Origin: a gamma proteobacterium symbiont of Bathyaustriella thionipta
GTDB taxonomy: Bacteria; Pseudomonadota; Gammaproteobacteria; Chromatiales; Chromatiaceae
DNA length: 8,949 bases
Direction: 5' to 3'
NCBI GenBank assembly: GCA_025656895.1
Contig: JAHXHF010000323.1
Coordinates: 1 to 8,949 of the forward strand
Part shown: in pieces, positions 1 to 6,744 of the stretch
Layout: every line of letters begins with the position of its first letter
Position numbering within the stretch: position 1 is the first letter of the stretch
The notes under the pieces: generated by a model
What the model was told of the DNA's origin: nothing
The model's database searches: none
What the model saw: only the letters and a program-made list of their open reading frames with translations
Translations under genes and position numbers: made by a program

Positions 1-99
1 GTCTACCCTTTATTCAAAAGGATACACCTAATACCTTATGTAATTTCTAGAATCAAGCTGTTTTAAGCCCGATTGCCCTAGTAGAAACTGTGATTGTGG

Positions 100-128
100 T
101 TGTTTAGCTTCGAGCAGCAGACTATAAT
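100..128 (+). promoter_or_regulatory. Predicted sigma-70 promoter for the rimP-nusA-infB operon
   Basis: A perfect -10 hexamer TATAAT lies at 123-128. A partial -35, TTGTTT (first three bases match consensus), lies at 100-105, with an ideal 17-base spacer. Transcription would start near base 135 and give a leader of about 75 nt before rimP. No other convincing promoter is seen between here and rimP. This is inferred from pattern only; in other Gammaproteobacteria this operon often also receives read-through from an upstream tRNA gene, and none is visible here. Confidence 0.55.
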
Positions 129-172
129 GTTCGGCTAGTCAGAACCCTATTGAGTTTTGATTGTAAAGTGCT

Positions 173-193
173 GGGCCGTTAGGCCCTTTTTTT
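173..193 (+). terminator. Intrinsic-terminator-like hairpin in the rimP leader
   Basis: A five-base-pair all-G/C stem (GGGCC at 173-177 with GGCCC at 182-186) closes a GTTA loop and is followed at once by seven T residues (187-193). This is a canonical if short rho-independent terminator shape. It sits 17 bases before the rimP ATG, which leaves no room for a normal promoter after it, so rimP messages must read through it. It may therefore be an attenuator, or the terminator of an upstream transcript with leaky read-through. The attenuator role is inference; the structure is directly visible. Confidence 0.65.
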
Positions 194-210
194 ATGGCAT
201 GAATGAATAA

Positions 211-672
211 ATGATGACGGGTGAGTCGGATAAATTGCTGGGGCTGTTACAGCCGGTGGTCGCAGGTTTGGGCTACGAACTGCTGGGCTTGCAGCTGTTA
301 AATCAGGGTTCAGGTCGCCTGTTGCGGGTTTATATTGATGCGCCGCAAGGGATCGGCCTGCAAGATTGCCAGCAGGTCAGCCGTCAGCTGAGTGCGCTGC
401 TGGATGTGGAAGAACCGCTTAGCGGCAACTACAGTCTGGAGGTTTCTTCGCCTGGCGCGGACAGACCTTTGTTCAAACTGGAGCATTACCAGCGTTTTAT
501 CGGGCAGCGGGTAAAAATTCGTCTGCGCATGGCTTTGCTGGGTCGTAAACGCTTTGCCGGTAAGCTGGTCAGTGCGGATAAGGATGAAGTGGTTGTTGAG
601 ATTGATGAAGGACCGGCGTATCTGCCTATGCAGCAGATAGAAAGTGCCCGTCTGGATCCTTTTCACAGTTAA
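211..672 (+). CDS. rimP: Ribosome maturation factor RimP
   Basis: RimP (formerly YhbC/P15a) is a cytoplasmic factor needed for 30S subunit maturation. The 153-residue product has the usual family length. It aligns with E. coli RimP throughout: an N-terminal domain beginning LLQPVVAGLGYELLGLQLL (residues 12-30), the signature LEVSSPGADRPL (76-87), and a C-terminal beta-barrel domain from about residue 92 to 150. It is the first gene of the operon and precedes nusA by 56 bases, as in most Proteobacteria. The start is ATG at 211, or the adjacent in-frame ATG at 214. An in-frame TAA lies immediately upstream at 208-210, so the gene cannot start earlier. There is no recognisable Shine-Dalgarno sequence before it. 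The identification is secure; only the choice between the two ATGs is open. Confidence 0.97.
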   Translation: MMTGESDKLLGLLQPVVAGLGYELLGLQLLNQGSGRLLRVYIDAPQGIGLQDCQQVSRQLSALLDVEEPLSGNYSLEVSSPGADRPLFKLEHYQRFIGQRVKIRLRMALLGRKRFAGKLVSADKDEVVVEIDEGPAYLPMQQIESARLDPFHS

Positions 673-728
673 CTGTTTTTAAAGAGTTTTTGTATTTTAT
701 ATTTAAGTAAAGACTGGATAATACCTTC

Positions 729-2249
729 ATGAGCAAAGATATTCTGCTGGTAATTGACGTTTTTTCAAATGAACGTGGCGTGGACAAAGAGCTGGTTTTT
801 CAGGCGGTAGAAGCTGCACTGGCTTCGGCTACGCGTAAAAAACACGGCGGCAACATTGATGTGCGCGTTGCTATTGACCGTGAAAGCGGAGAATACGCGG
901 ATACTTGCTACCGTCGCTGGGAAGCCGTTGATGACAGCGAAGAAGGTGTCGAAATAGAGTTTCCCGAGCGTCAGATAACTTTTGAGGCGGCTAAATTTCT
1001 TGAACCTGATATTGAGCCGGGTGGCTTTATCGAGGAACAGATTGAACCGGCTGAATTCGGTCGAATTGCCGCGCAGACGGCCAAGCAGGTCATCGTTCAG
1101 AAAATCCGTGAAGCCGAGCGTATGCGGGTTGTTGATTCCTTCCGTGGTCGTGAAGGCGAACTGGTCAGCGGCATAGTGAAACGGGCCGAGCGCGGTAATC
1201 TGATTATTGATCTGGGTAACAATGCAGAAGCCTTCGTGGCCAAGCAAAGCATGATTCCGCGAGAAACCGCGCGACCGGGTGACCGTGTTCGCGGCTATCT
1301 TTATGAAGTCAGCGAAGAGTTGCGCGGACCGCAGCTTTTTGTCAGCCGCACCCGTCCCGAACTGATTGTGGAGCTGTTCAAAATTGAAGTGCCGGAAGTG
1401 GGTGAAGGGCTGATTGATATCGTCGGTGCGGCTCGTGACCCCGGCTTGCGCGCAAAAATAGCGGTACGTACCAGTGATCCGCGCATTGATCCGGTCGGTG
1501 CCTGCGTGGGTATGCGGGGTTCCCGTGTACAGGCAGTTTCCAATGAACTGGCCGGTGAGCGGGTGGATATCATCACCTGGGACAGTAATCCGGCACAATT
1601 CGTGATTAATGCCATGGCGCCAGCCGAAGTTTTATCTGTAGTTGTGGATGAAGACAAGCACAGCATGGATATTGCGGTAGAAGAAGATAATTTATCTCAG
1701 GCGATTGGCCGTGGTGGTCAGAATATTCGTCTGGCCAGCCAGTTAACCGGTTGGGAACTGAATGTCATGACCGAGCAGGAAGCGGCTGACAAGGGTGATG
1801 AAGAAGCGCGTAAGTTGATTGAAAAATTTATGCAGGCGCTGGATGTGGATGAAGAAATAGCCAACATTCTGGTGCAGGAAGGTTTCTCAACCCTGGAAGA
1901 AGTAGCCTACGTGCCGATTGAAGAAATGCTCAATATTGAGGAATTCGACAGCAACATGGTTGAAGAATTGCGTAATCGGGCGGGTGAGATTTTGCTTACC
2001 CGGGCGATTGCACAGGAAGAAACACCGGAAGCCGGCGAGCCCCAGGAAGATTTGCTGAAGATGGAAGGCATGTCGGATGAACTGGCGCATACGTTGGCGG
2101 CAAAAGGTGTCTGTAGCATGGATGATCTGGCGGAACTGGCCACGGATGAATTAATTGAAATACAGGATATGCCGGAAGACATCGCCAGTGCATTGATTAT
2201 GAAAGCACGCGAACCCTGGTTCGCGGATCAAGAGCAGGATCAGCAATAA
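729..2249 (+). CDS. nusA: Transcription termination/antitermination factor NusA
   Basis: NusA binds RNA polymerase and nascent RNA, and modulates pausing, intrinsic termination and antitermination. The 506-residue product is close to E. coli NusA (495). Visible domains in order: N-terminal polymerase-binding domain (about 1-130, ending in TAKQVIVQKIREAER); S1 domain (about 140-205, with DLGNNAEA); KH1 (about 240-300) with its GMRG loop at 261-264 inside DPVGACVGMRG; KH2 (about 312-348) with GRGG at 327-330; then two acidic helix-hairpin repeats, AR1 (about 363-425) and AR2 (about 440-497). The AR pair is typical of Gammaproteobacteria, where AR2 contacts the alpha subunit C-terminal domain and masks the RNA-binding surface. 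The ATG at 729 is preceded only by a weak GGA about 10 bases away. It lies between rimP and infB, the standard position. In E. coli NusA represses its own operon; the leader hairpin here could serve that purpose, which is inference. Confidence 0.98.
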   Translation: MSKDILLVIDVFSNERGVDKELVFQAVEAALASATRKKHGGNIDVRVAIDRESGEYADTCYRRWEAVDDSEEGVEIEFPERQITFEAAKFLEPDIEPGGFIEEQIEPAEFGRIAAQTAKQVIVQKIREAERMRVVDSFRGREGELVSGIVKRAERGNLIIDLGNNAEAFVAKQSMIPRETARPGDRVRGYLYEVSEELRGPQLFVSRTRPELIVELFKIEVPEVGEGLIDIVGAARDPGLRAKIAVRTSDPRIDPVGACVGMRGSRVQAVSNELAGERVDIITWDSNPAQFVINAMAPAEVLSVVVDEDKHSMDIAVEEDNLSQAIGRGGQNIRLASQLTGWELNVMTEQEAADKGDEEARKLIEKFMQALDVDEEIANILVQEGFSTLEEVAYVPIEEMLNIEEFDSNMVEELRNRAGEILLTRAIAQEETPEAGEPQEDLLKMEGMSDELAHTLAAKGVCSMDDLAELATDELIEIQDMPEDIASALIMKAREPWFADQEQDQQ

Positions 2250-2273
2250 CAGGGTTCGGCGGGAGTAGTTGCA

Positions 2274-4808
2274 ATGAGTGATGTGAGTGTAAAACAACTG
2301 GCGGGTGTTATCGGTGTATCACCGGATCGATTGCTAACGCAATTGGCTGAGTCGGGTATTAGCAAGTCAGCCGAAAGTGATCTGGTCAGCGAGGATGAAA
2401 AACGCCGGCTGCTGGAATTTCTGCGCCGCAGTCATGGCAAGACCGAGGAAACATCAGCCAAGAGCCGCATTACCCTGAAACGTAAAGCGGTCAGCGAACT
2501 GCGTCAGCCGCGCGCGCAATCACGCCGCACTTCTGGCAGCAAAGTGGTCAATGTTGAAGTTCGACGCAAGCGTACCTTGCTTAAACCCGGCACCCCATCG
2601 GTGAATACGGCTGACGGCTCGCTGAATGTTGATGCGGCAAAAGCCGCTTTGGCCGAACAGGATGCCGAGCGCGCCCGCATTGCCGCTGAAAACGAAGCAC
2701 GCCGGGCGGCTGAACAAAGCCGCAGTGATGAAGAAGCGCGTCGCAAGCAGGAAAGTACCGCCTTGAAAGAAAAGAAGGCAGCCGAGCAGGAAGCCGCTGA
2801 AGCACGTAAAGTCAAAGAAGCGGCCGAGGCCAAACAAAAGAAAGAAGACAAACGCCCGGGTGGTCGTGATAATAAAGATCACCGTGTTGATCCGCGTGAA
2901 AAACGTGAAAAAGAGAATAAAGGTACGCCGCGCCGTGAACTGCATGTGGCCGCCGATAAGCGTGGCAAGCGTAAGAAAAAAGGTAAACCGCGTCGTGGTG
3001 CTCCGGTGGTTACCGATCAGCAGCATGGTTTTGTAAAACCAACCGAGCCGGTTGTGCATGATGTAGAAATACCTGAAAATATTTCAGTGGGTGATCTGGC
3101 TAAAAATATGTCGGTCAAAGCACCGGAAGTCATCAAGGCTTTGATGGGCATGGGCATGATGGTCACTATCAATCAGGTACTGGATGCCGATACGGCTACT
3201 CTGGTTGTCGAAGAAATGGGGCATAACCCGGTTGAGCAGAAGCAGGACAGTATTGAAGATCAACTGCTGGTAAGCAGCAAAAAAACCGAACAGGTTGGCG
3301 ATCCACGCTCACCGGTTGTCACCATTATGGGGCATGTTGATCACGGCAAAACCTCGTTACTGGATTATATCCGTCGCAGCAAGGTAACCGAAGGTGAAGC
3401 GGGTGGTATTACCCAGCATATCGGTGCTTACCATGTAGATACCGACAAGGGTGGCATCACTTTTCTGGATACCCCGGGACATGCCGCCTTTACCGCCATG
3501 CGGGCACGCGGCGCGCAGGTAACCGATCTGGTTATTCTGGTGGTTTCCGCAGATGATGGCGTCATGCCGCAAACACTGGAAGCCGTACAACACTCCAAAG
3601 CCGCCGGTGTACCCATGGTGGTGGCTGTTAACAAAATTGATAAACCGGACGCCAACCCGGATCGGGTTATGCAGGAATTGTCGCAACATGAAGTAGCCCC
3701 GGAAGAATGGGGTGGTGACACCATGTTTGTGCGCGTATCGGCTTTGACCGGTGAAGGCATAGATGAACTGCTGGATGCGGTACAACTGCAATCGGAAGTA
3801 CTGGAATTAAAAGCCATACCGACCGGCCCGGCGCAAGGTGCCATTGTGGAGTCCAGCCTGGATAAAGGTCGCGGACCGGTTGCTACCGTACTGGTACAGT
3901 CGGGCGAGTTGAATAAAGGCGACAGCGTAGTCAGCGGCAAGGAATACGGGCGTGTACGTGCCTTGATTGATGAAAATGGTCAGCAGATCAAATCAGCCGG
4001 GCCTTCCATTCCGGTGCAGTTACTGGGTTTATCCGGTGTGCCGGATGCGGGTGATGATCTGGTGGTGGTGCCGAATGAAAGAAAAGCCAGGGAACTGGCC
4101 GCGCATCGTCAGGAAAAATTTCGCGATACTCGTCTGGCTGCAGAAAAAGCCGCCAAACTGGATCAGATGTTCAACCGTATGACACAAGGTGAAGTACTGG
4201 AAGTCAATGTTCTGATCAAGGCCGATGTGCAGGGCAGTGCCGAGGCATTAAGTCAGTCTTTACAGAAAATCGGCAGTGACGAAGCGCGTGTGAATGTTAT
4301 CAGCGCGGGCGTTGGCGGCATTAATGAATCTGATGCCAATCTGGCGGTGACTTCAGGTGCGGTTATTATCGGTTTTAATGTACGTGCCGATGCCAGTGCG
4401 CGGCGTATTGTCGAAGAGCAGGGCATTGACATGCGTTATTACAGCATCATTTATGAAGTTGTGGATGATGTAACACAAGCTCTGAGCGGCATGTTGACAC
4501 CGGAAATTCGTGAAGAAATTATCGGTATTGCCCAGGTACGTGAGGTATTTCGTTCCTCCAAACTGGGTGCCGTTGCCGGTTGTATGGTGACCGAGGGCGT
4601 GGTCAAACGCAGCAGCCCGATTCGTGTTTTACGCGATAATGTAGTGGTTTATGAGGGTGAACTGGAATCACTGCGTCGCTTCAAAGATGAAGCCGCTGAA
4701 GTACGCAAGGATATGGAATGCGGCATTGGCGTGAAAAATTATAATGACGTACAGCCCGGGGATCAGATCGAAGTATTTGAACGCACTGAAGTGGCGCGTA
4801 CGCTCTAG
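2274..4808 (+). CDS. infB: Translation initiation factor IF-2
   Basis: IF2 is the GTPase that places initiator fMet-tRNA on the 30S subunit and promotes 50S joining. The product has 844 residues (E. coli 890). Domains: N-terminal IF2_N fold (1-52); a lysine/arginine/alanine/glutamate-rich, probably helical linker (about 120-245); a second IF2_N-like segment (about 268-317, ISVGDLAKNMSVKAPEVIKAL); the G domain with G1 GHVDHGKT (353-360), G2 around GGIT (377-380), G3 DTPGH (399-403), G4 NKID (453-456) and G5 SAL (489-491); domain II (about 515-610); and the C-terminal domains ending in the fMet-tRNA-binding C2 region. All GTPase motifs are intact. The ATG start has a good GGGAG Shine-Dalgarno at 2261-2265, eight bases upstream. 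After Met1 the next methionine is Met279, so a short isoform like E. coli IF2-beta would need a non-ATG internal start. It lies 24 bases after nusA. Confidence 0.98.
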   Translation: MSDVSVKQLAGVIGVSPDRLLTQLAESGISKSAESDLVSEDEKRRLLEFLRRSHGKTEETSAKSRITLKRKAVSELRQPRAQSRRTSGSKVVNVEVRRKRTLLKPGTPSVNTADGSLNVDAAKAALAEQDAERARIAAENEARRAAEQSRSDEEARRKQESTALKEKKAAEQEAAEARKVKEAAEAKQKKEDKRPGGRDNKDHRVDPREKREKENKGTPRRELHVAADKRGKRKKKGKPRRGAPVVTDQQHGFVKPTEPVVHDVEIPENISVGDLAKNMSVKAPEVIKALMGMGMMVTINQVLDADTATLVVEEMGHNPVEQKQDSIEDQLLVSSKKTEQVGDPRSPVVTIMGHVDHGKTSLLDYIRRSKVTEGEAGGITQHIGAYHVDTDKGGITFLDTPGHAAFTAMRARGAQVTDLVILVVSADDGVMPQTLEAVQHSKAAGVPMVVAVNKIDKPDANPDRVMQELSQHEVAPEEWGGDTMFVRVSALTGEGIDELLDAVQLQSEVLELKAIPTGPAQGAIVESSLDKGRGPVATVLVQSGELNKGDSVVSGKEYGRVRALIDENGQQIKSAGPSIPVQLLGLSGVPDAGDDLVVVPNERKARELAAHRQEKFRDTRLAAEKAAKLDQMFNRMTQGEVLEVNVLIKADVQGSAEALSQSLQKIGSDEARVNVISAGVGGINESDANLAVTSGAVIIGFNVRADASARRIVEEQGIDMRYYSIIYEVVDDVTQALSGMLTPEIREEIIGIAQVREVFRSSKLGAVAGCMVTEGVVKRSSPIRVLRDNVVVYEGELESLRRFKDEAAEVRKDMECGIGVKNYNDVQPGDQIEVFERTEVARTL

Positions 4809-4857
4809 TGTTTCCATCACAGAGCATGGCGGAAGCCGTCCATTCAATCTGCCGGGT

Positions 4858-5220
4858 GTGGCATTGAAAGAATACGCACGCCACGAACGTGTAGGTACGC
4901 AGATACAACGTGAGTTGTCGGAACTGGTGCGGGATAAAATCAGAGATCCGCGTATTGGCATTGTGACTATTCAGGATGTGCGGGTCAGTCGGGATCTTTC
5001 CTGGGCCAAGGTCTATATTACCGGCGTGGGTCTGCACGGGCAGGCGGATGAGCCGTTAAAAGTGTTGAACAGAGCCAAAGGTTTTTTACGCCATGAATTG
5101 GGTCAGCGCATGAGTTTGCGCATTGTGCCGGCACTGGATTTTGTGTATGACGAATCCATAGAACGGGGTGAGCATCTGGAATCGCTCATCAGTCAGGCCA
5201 ATAAAGATATTTCCGAATAA
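4858..5220 (+). CDS. rbfA: 30S ribosome-binding factor RbfA
   Basis: RbfA is a small KH-fold protein that binds the 30S subunit near the 16S rRNA 5' helix during late maturation and cold adaptation. The frame gives 120 residues from GTG at 4858 (MALKEYARHERVG) or 118 from TTG at 4864 (MKEYARHERVG). Family members begin with a short M-x-KE[FY] segment, so both starts fit. The AxG element that replaces the KH GxxG is seen as A73-K74-G75 (GTG numbering), followed by the conserved RIVPALDFVYDES (88-100). The C-terminus lacks the roughly 20-residue tail of E. coli RbfA (133 residues). An in-frame ATG at 4744 exists, but it would overlap infB by 65 bases and add a non-homologous extension, so I reject it. 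Neither start has a strong Shine-Dalgarno; GGGTG at 4854-4858 could serve the TTG. The gene identity is secure, the exact start is not. Confidence 0.93.
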   Translation: MALKEYARHERVGTQIQRELSELVRDKIRDPRIGIVTIQDVRVSRDLSWAKVYITGVGLHGQADEPLKVLNRAKGFLRHELGQRMSLRIVPALDFVYDESIERGEHLESLISQANKDISE

Positions 5221-5271
5221 AAACGGCAACATTACAATCAACTGAATCTATATTTTTAAGAGTAATAACAC

Positions 5272-6189
5272 GTGGGTCGTCGTAAACAATCAGGTCGAAA
5301 TCTGAACGGAATCCTGTTACTGGACAAACCGCTGGGTGTCACATCCAATGCGGCTTTGCAAACCGTCAAGCAACTGTATCGTGCCCGCAAAGCCGGGCAT
5401 ACCGGCAGTCTGGATCCTATGGCCAATGGTCTTTTGCCGATTTGCTTTGGTATAGCGACCAAACTTTCCACCTTTCTTCTGGATGCGGATAAAAAATACC
5501 GTGTAACCGTACGTCTGGGTGTGACTACTACCACCGCAGATGCGGAAGGTGATGTGCTTGAAGAAAAGCCATTGGGTGATGTGGATCAGGCAGCGATTGA
5601 AGCGGTTCTGCCGCAGTTCAGTGGCCCTATTCAGCAGCTTCCGCCTATGTATTCCGCCATCAAACACAAAGGCGAGCGTCTGTATAAACTGGCTCGCCAG
5701 GGCATAGAGGTTGAGCGCAAGCCGCGTGAGATAACGATCTACTCCCTGCAGCTGGTGGAAATGAAACTGCCTGAATTTGTACTGGATGTGCATTGCTCCA
5801 AGGGCACTTATGTACGCACCCTGGCAGAAGACATCGGCAAGGTGCTGGGCTGCGGCGCACATGTGTCGGCTTTGCGCCGAACCGCAGTCGGTTCTTATGC
5901 AGATGACAATCTGGTCGATATGGCTATGGTTCAAGATGCCGCAGCCAGCGGCAGTTTTATCGAGATGGATAAGCTGTTGCTGCCTATTGATAGCGCGCTG
6001 AATCACTGGCCGGCTGTCAATCTGTCACCGGATTCGGCTTTTTACCTGCGTCAGGGACAGGCGGTTATGGTACCTAATGCGCCCACTTCCGGATGGTTGC
6101 GCCTGTATGACAAGTCCGGCTTGTTTCTGGGCGTTGGACAAATTGCCGATGATGGCAAGGTAGCCCCGAAAAAACTGATTACAGTTTGA
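5272..6189 (+). CDS. truB: tRNA pseudouridine(55) synthase TruB
   Basis: TruB converts uridine 55 in the T-loop of nearly all tRNAs to pseudouridine and also acts as a tRNA folding chaperone. The 305-residue product (E. coli 314) has the family opening GILLLDKPLGVTSN (13-26). The catalytic aspartate is Asp48 within GHTGSLDP (42-49). Tyr76 in KKYRV and the CSKGTYVRTL motif (175-184) with its conserved arginine are also present. The C-terminal part (about 245-303) is the PUA-like RNA-binding domain. The start is a GTG at 5272 with an AAGAG Shine-Dalgarno at 5258-5262. The first in-frame ATG is residue 50, beyond the catalytic motif, so the GTG must be used. It follows rbfA by 51 bases, the usual order. 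It appears intact. Confidence 0.97.
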   Translation: MGRRKQSGRNLNGILLLDKPLGVTSNAALQTVKQLYRARKAGHTGSLDPMANGLLPICFGIATKLSTFLLDADKKYRVTVRLGVTTTTADAEGDVLEEKPLGDVDQAAIEAVLPQFSGPIQQLPPMYSAIKHKGERLYKLARQGIEVERKPREITIYSLQLVEMKLPEFVLDVHCSKGTYVRTLAEDIGKVLGCGAHVSALRRTAVGSYADDNLVDMAMVQDAAASGSFIEMDKLLLPIDSALNHWPAVNLSPDSAFYLRQGQAVMVPNAPTSGWLRLYDKSGLFLGVGQIADDGKVAPKKLITV

Positions 6190-6339
6190 GCGGGAGTCTG
6201 TCGAACTTAATCTACTGTGGAAAAGCCCTTTTGGCCTGTTGTTTCGTTGAATAGAATGACTATTCGCTTCAAGTGAACGAAAAAACGGACTCAAAATGAC
6301 TTTTCCTTGTTACGATCGGTCAAATCCGGCAGTCTCCTA
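6190..6339. other. Non-coding truB-rpsO intergenic stretch with an imperfect hairpin
   Basis: This is the upstream part of a 261-base gap. No ORF with coding character is seen on either strand. The main structure is a nested inverted repeat. An outer stem TTTCGTT (6242-6248) matches AACGAAA (6276-6282). Inside it, GAATAG (6249-6254) pairs perfectly with CTATTC (6260-6265) around an AATGA loop. No T-tract follows, so it is not a standard terminator. A processing or mRNA-stabilising element at the end of the truB message is possible but is only inference. Confidence 0.4.
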
Positions 6340-6368
6340 GAGACAAGCCCGCCCGGGCAGCGTATAAT
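6340..6368 (+). promoter_or_regulatory. Predicted sigma-70 promoter for rpsO-pnp
   Basis: A consensus -10 TATAAT lies at 6363-6368. GAGACA at 6340-6345 matches the last four bases of the TTGACA -35 box, with a 17-base spacer. The spacer contains an 8-base G/C palindrome, GCCCGGGC (6351-6358). Predicted transcription start is near 6375, giving a leader of about 75 nt. An rpsO promoter at this position is known in E. coli (P1 of the rpsO-pnp operon), which supports the call. Confidence 0.65.
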
Positions 6369-6388
6369 TCGCTCACAATTTTGTAGGT

Positions 6389-6429
6389 ACCGCCTTCTGA
6401 ACTCATTGTTGGATGGCGGTTTATTTTTT
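6389..6429 (+). promoter_or_regulatory. Hairpin plus U-tract in the rpsO leader (attenuator or S15-binding site)
   Basis: ACCGCC (6389-6394) pairs with GGCGGT (6415-6420) around a 20-base loop. It is followed by TTA and six T residues (6424-6429), only about eight bases before the rpsO Shine-Dalgarno. The shape resembles an intrinsic terminator with a long loop. In E. coli, S15 represses its own synthesis by binding a pseudoknot in this leader, and other bacteria use unrelated leader structures for the same purpose. Whether this hairpin binds S15 or attenuates transcription is inference. Confidence 0.5.
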
Positions 6430-6450
6430 ATCCAGTAAGAGGATTATCTC

Positions 6451-6720
6451 ATGACAATGAGCGCAGAAGAAAAAAAAGCCATCGTTGAAAAATTTCAACG
6501 CTCCCCCAATGACACCGGTTCAGCCGAAGTGCAGGTAGCTTTGCTGACCTCCCGCATTGTTGAACTGACCGATCATTTCAAGGTTCACAAACAGGACAAT
6601 CATTCACGCCGTGGGCTTATCCGTATGGTTAATTCACGTCGTAAACTGCTGGATTACCTTAAGGGTAAAGATGCAGACCGTTATCGTACGCTGATTGAAG
6701 CACTCGGCTTGCGTCGTTAA
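6451..6720 (+). CDS. rpsO: 30S ribosomal protein S15
   Basis: S15 is a primary 16S rRNA-binding protein that organises the three-way junction of the 30S central domain and forms an intersubunit bridge. The 89-residue product has exactly the E. coli length and aligns without gaps. It contains NDTGSAEVQVALLT (20-33), the rRNA-contacting His42, Asp49 and Ser52 within DHFKVHKQDNHSRRG (41-55), and the ending LIEALGLRR. The ATG at 6451 has a strong AAGAGGA Shine-Dalgarno at 6437-6443. A second in-frame ATG at 6457 is possible but would break the length match. It is preceded by its own predicted promoter and leader hairpin and is followed by pnp after 24 bases, so the two are probably co-transcribed. 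Confidence 0.98.
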   Translation: MTMSAEEKKAIVEKFQRSPNDTGSAEVQVALLTSRIVELTDHFKVHKQDNHSRRGLIRMVNSRRKLLDYLKGKDADRYRTLIEALGLRR

Positions 6721-6744
6721 TTCAGGAAACTTACTGAGGACATT

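Noticed and set aside
1..66. Open + frame from the window edge to TAA at 64-66, possibly the tail of an upstream gene
   Set aside because: It is only 21 residues with no recognisable motif. It could be a real C-terminus cut by the window edge, but nothing supports it.
1..172. A tRNA gene upstream of rimP, as found in several Gammaproteobacteria
   Set aside because: I see no T-loop (GGTTCGA-type) and acceptor-stem pairing on either strand. The TTCGAGC at 109-115 lacks a matching cloverleaf.
765..1598. Long minus-strand open frame (277 codons) opposite nusA
   Set aside because: It is wholly antisense to the well-conserved nusA frame, has no RBS or recognisable domain, and is rich in His/Phe/Asn/Thr as expected for a shadow frame.
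2520..3059. Minus-strand frame (179 codons) opposite the IF2 linker, Phe- and Leu-rich and membrane-like
   Set aside because: Reverse complementing the Lys/Glu codons of the charged IF2 linker produces Phe/Leu codons, so the hydrophobic look is a by-product.
4744..4857. ATG at 4744 as the rbfA start, giving 158 residues
   Set aside because: It would overlap infB by 65 bases and add about 38 residues that do not resemble RbfA N-termini; homology begins at KEYARHERVG.
5317..6006. Minus-strand open frame (229 codons) opposite truB
   Set aside because: It is antisense to an intact truB, with shadow-type composition and no recognisable motif.
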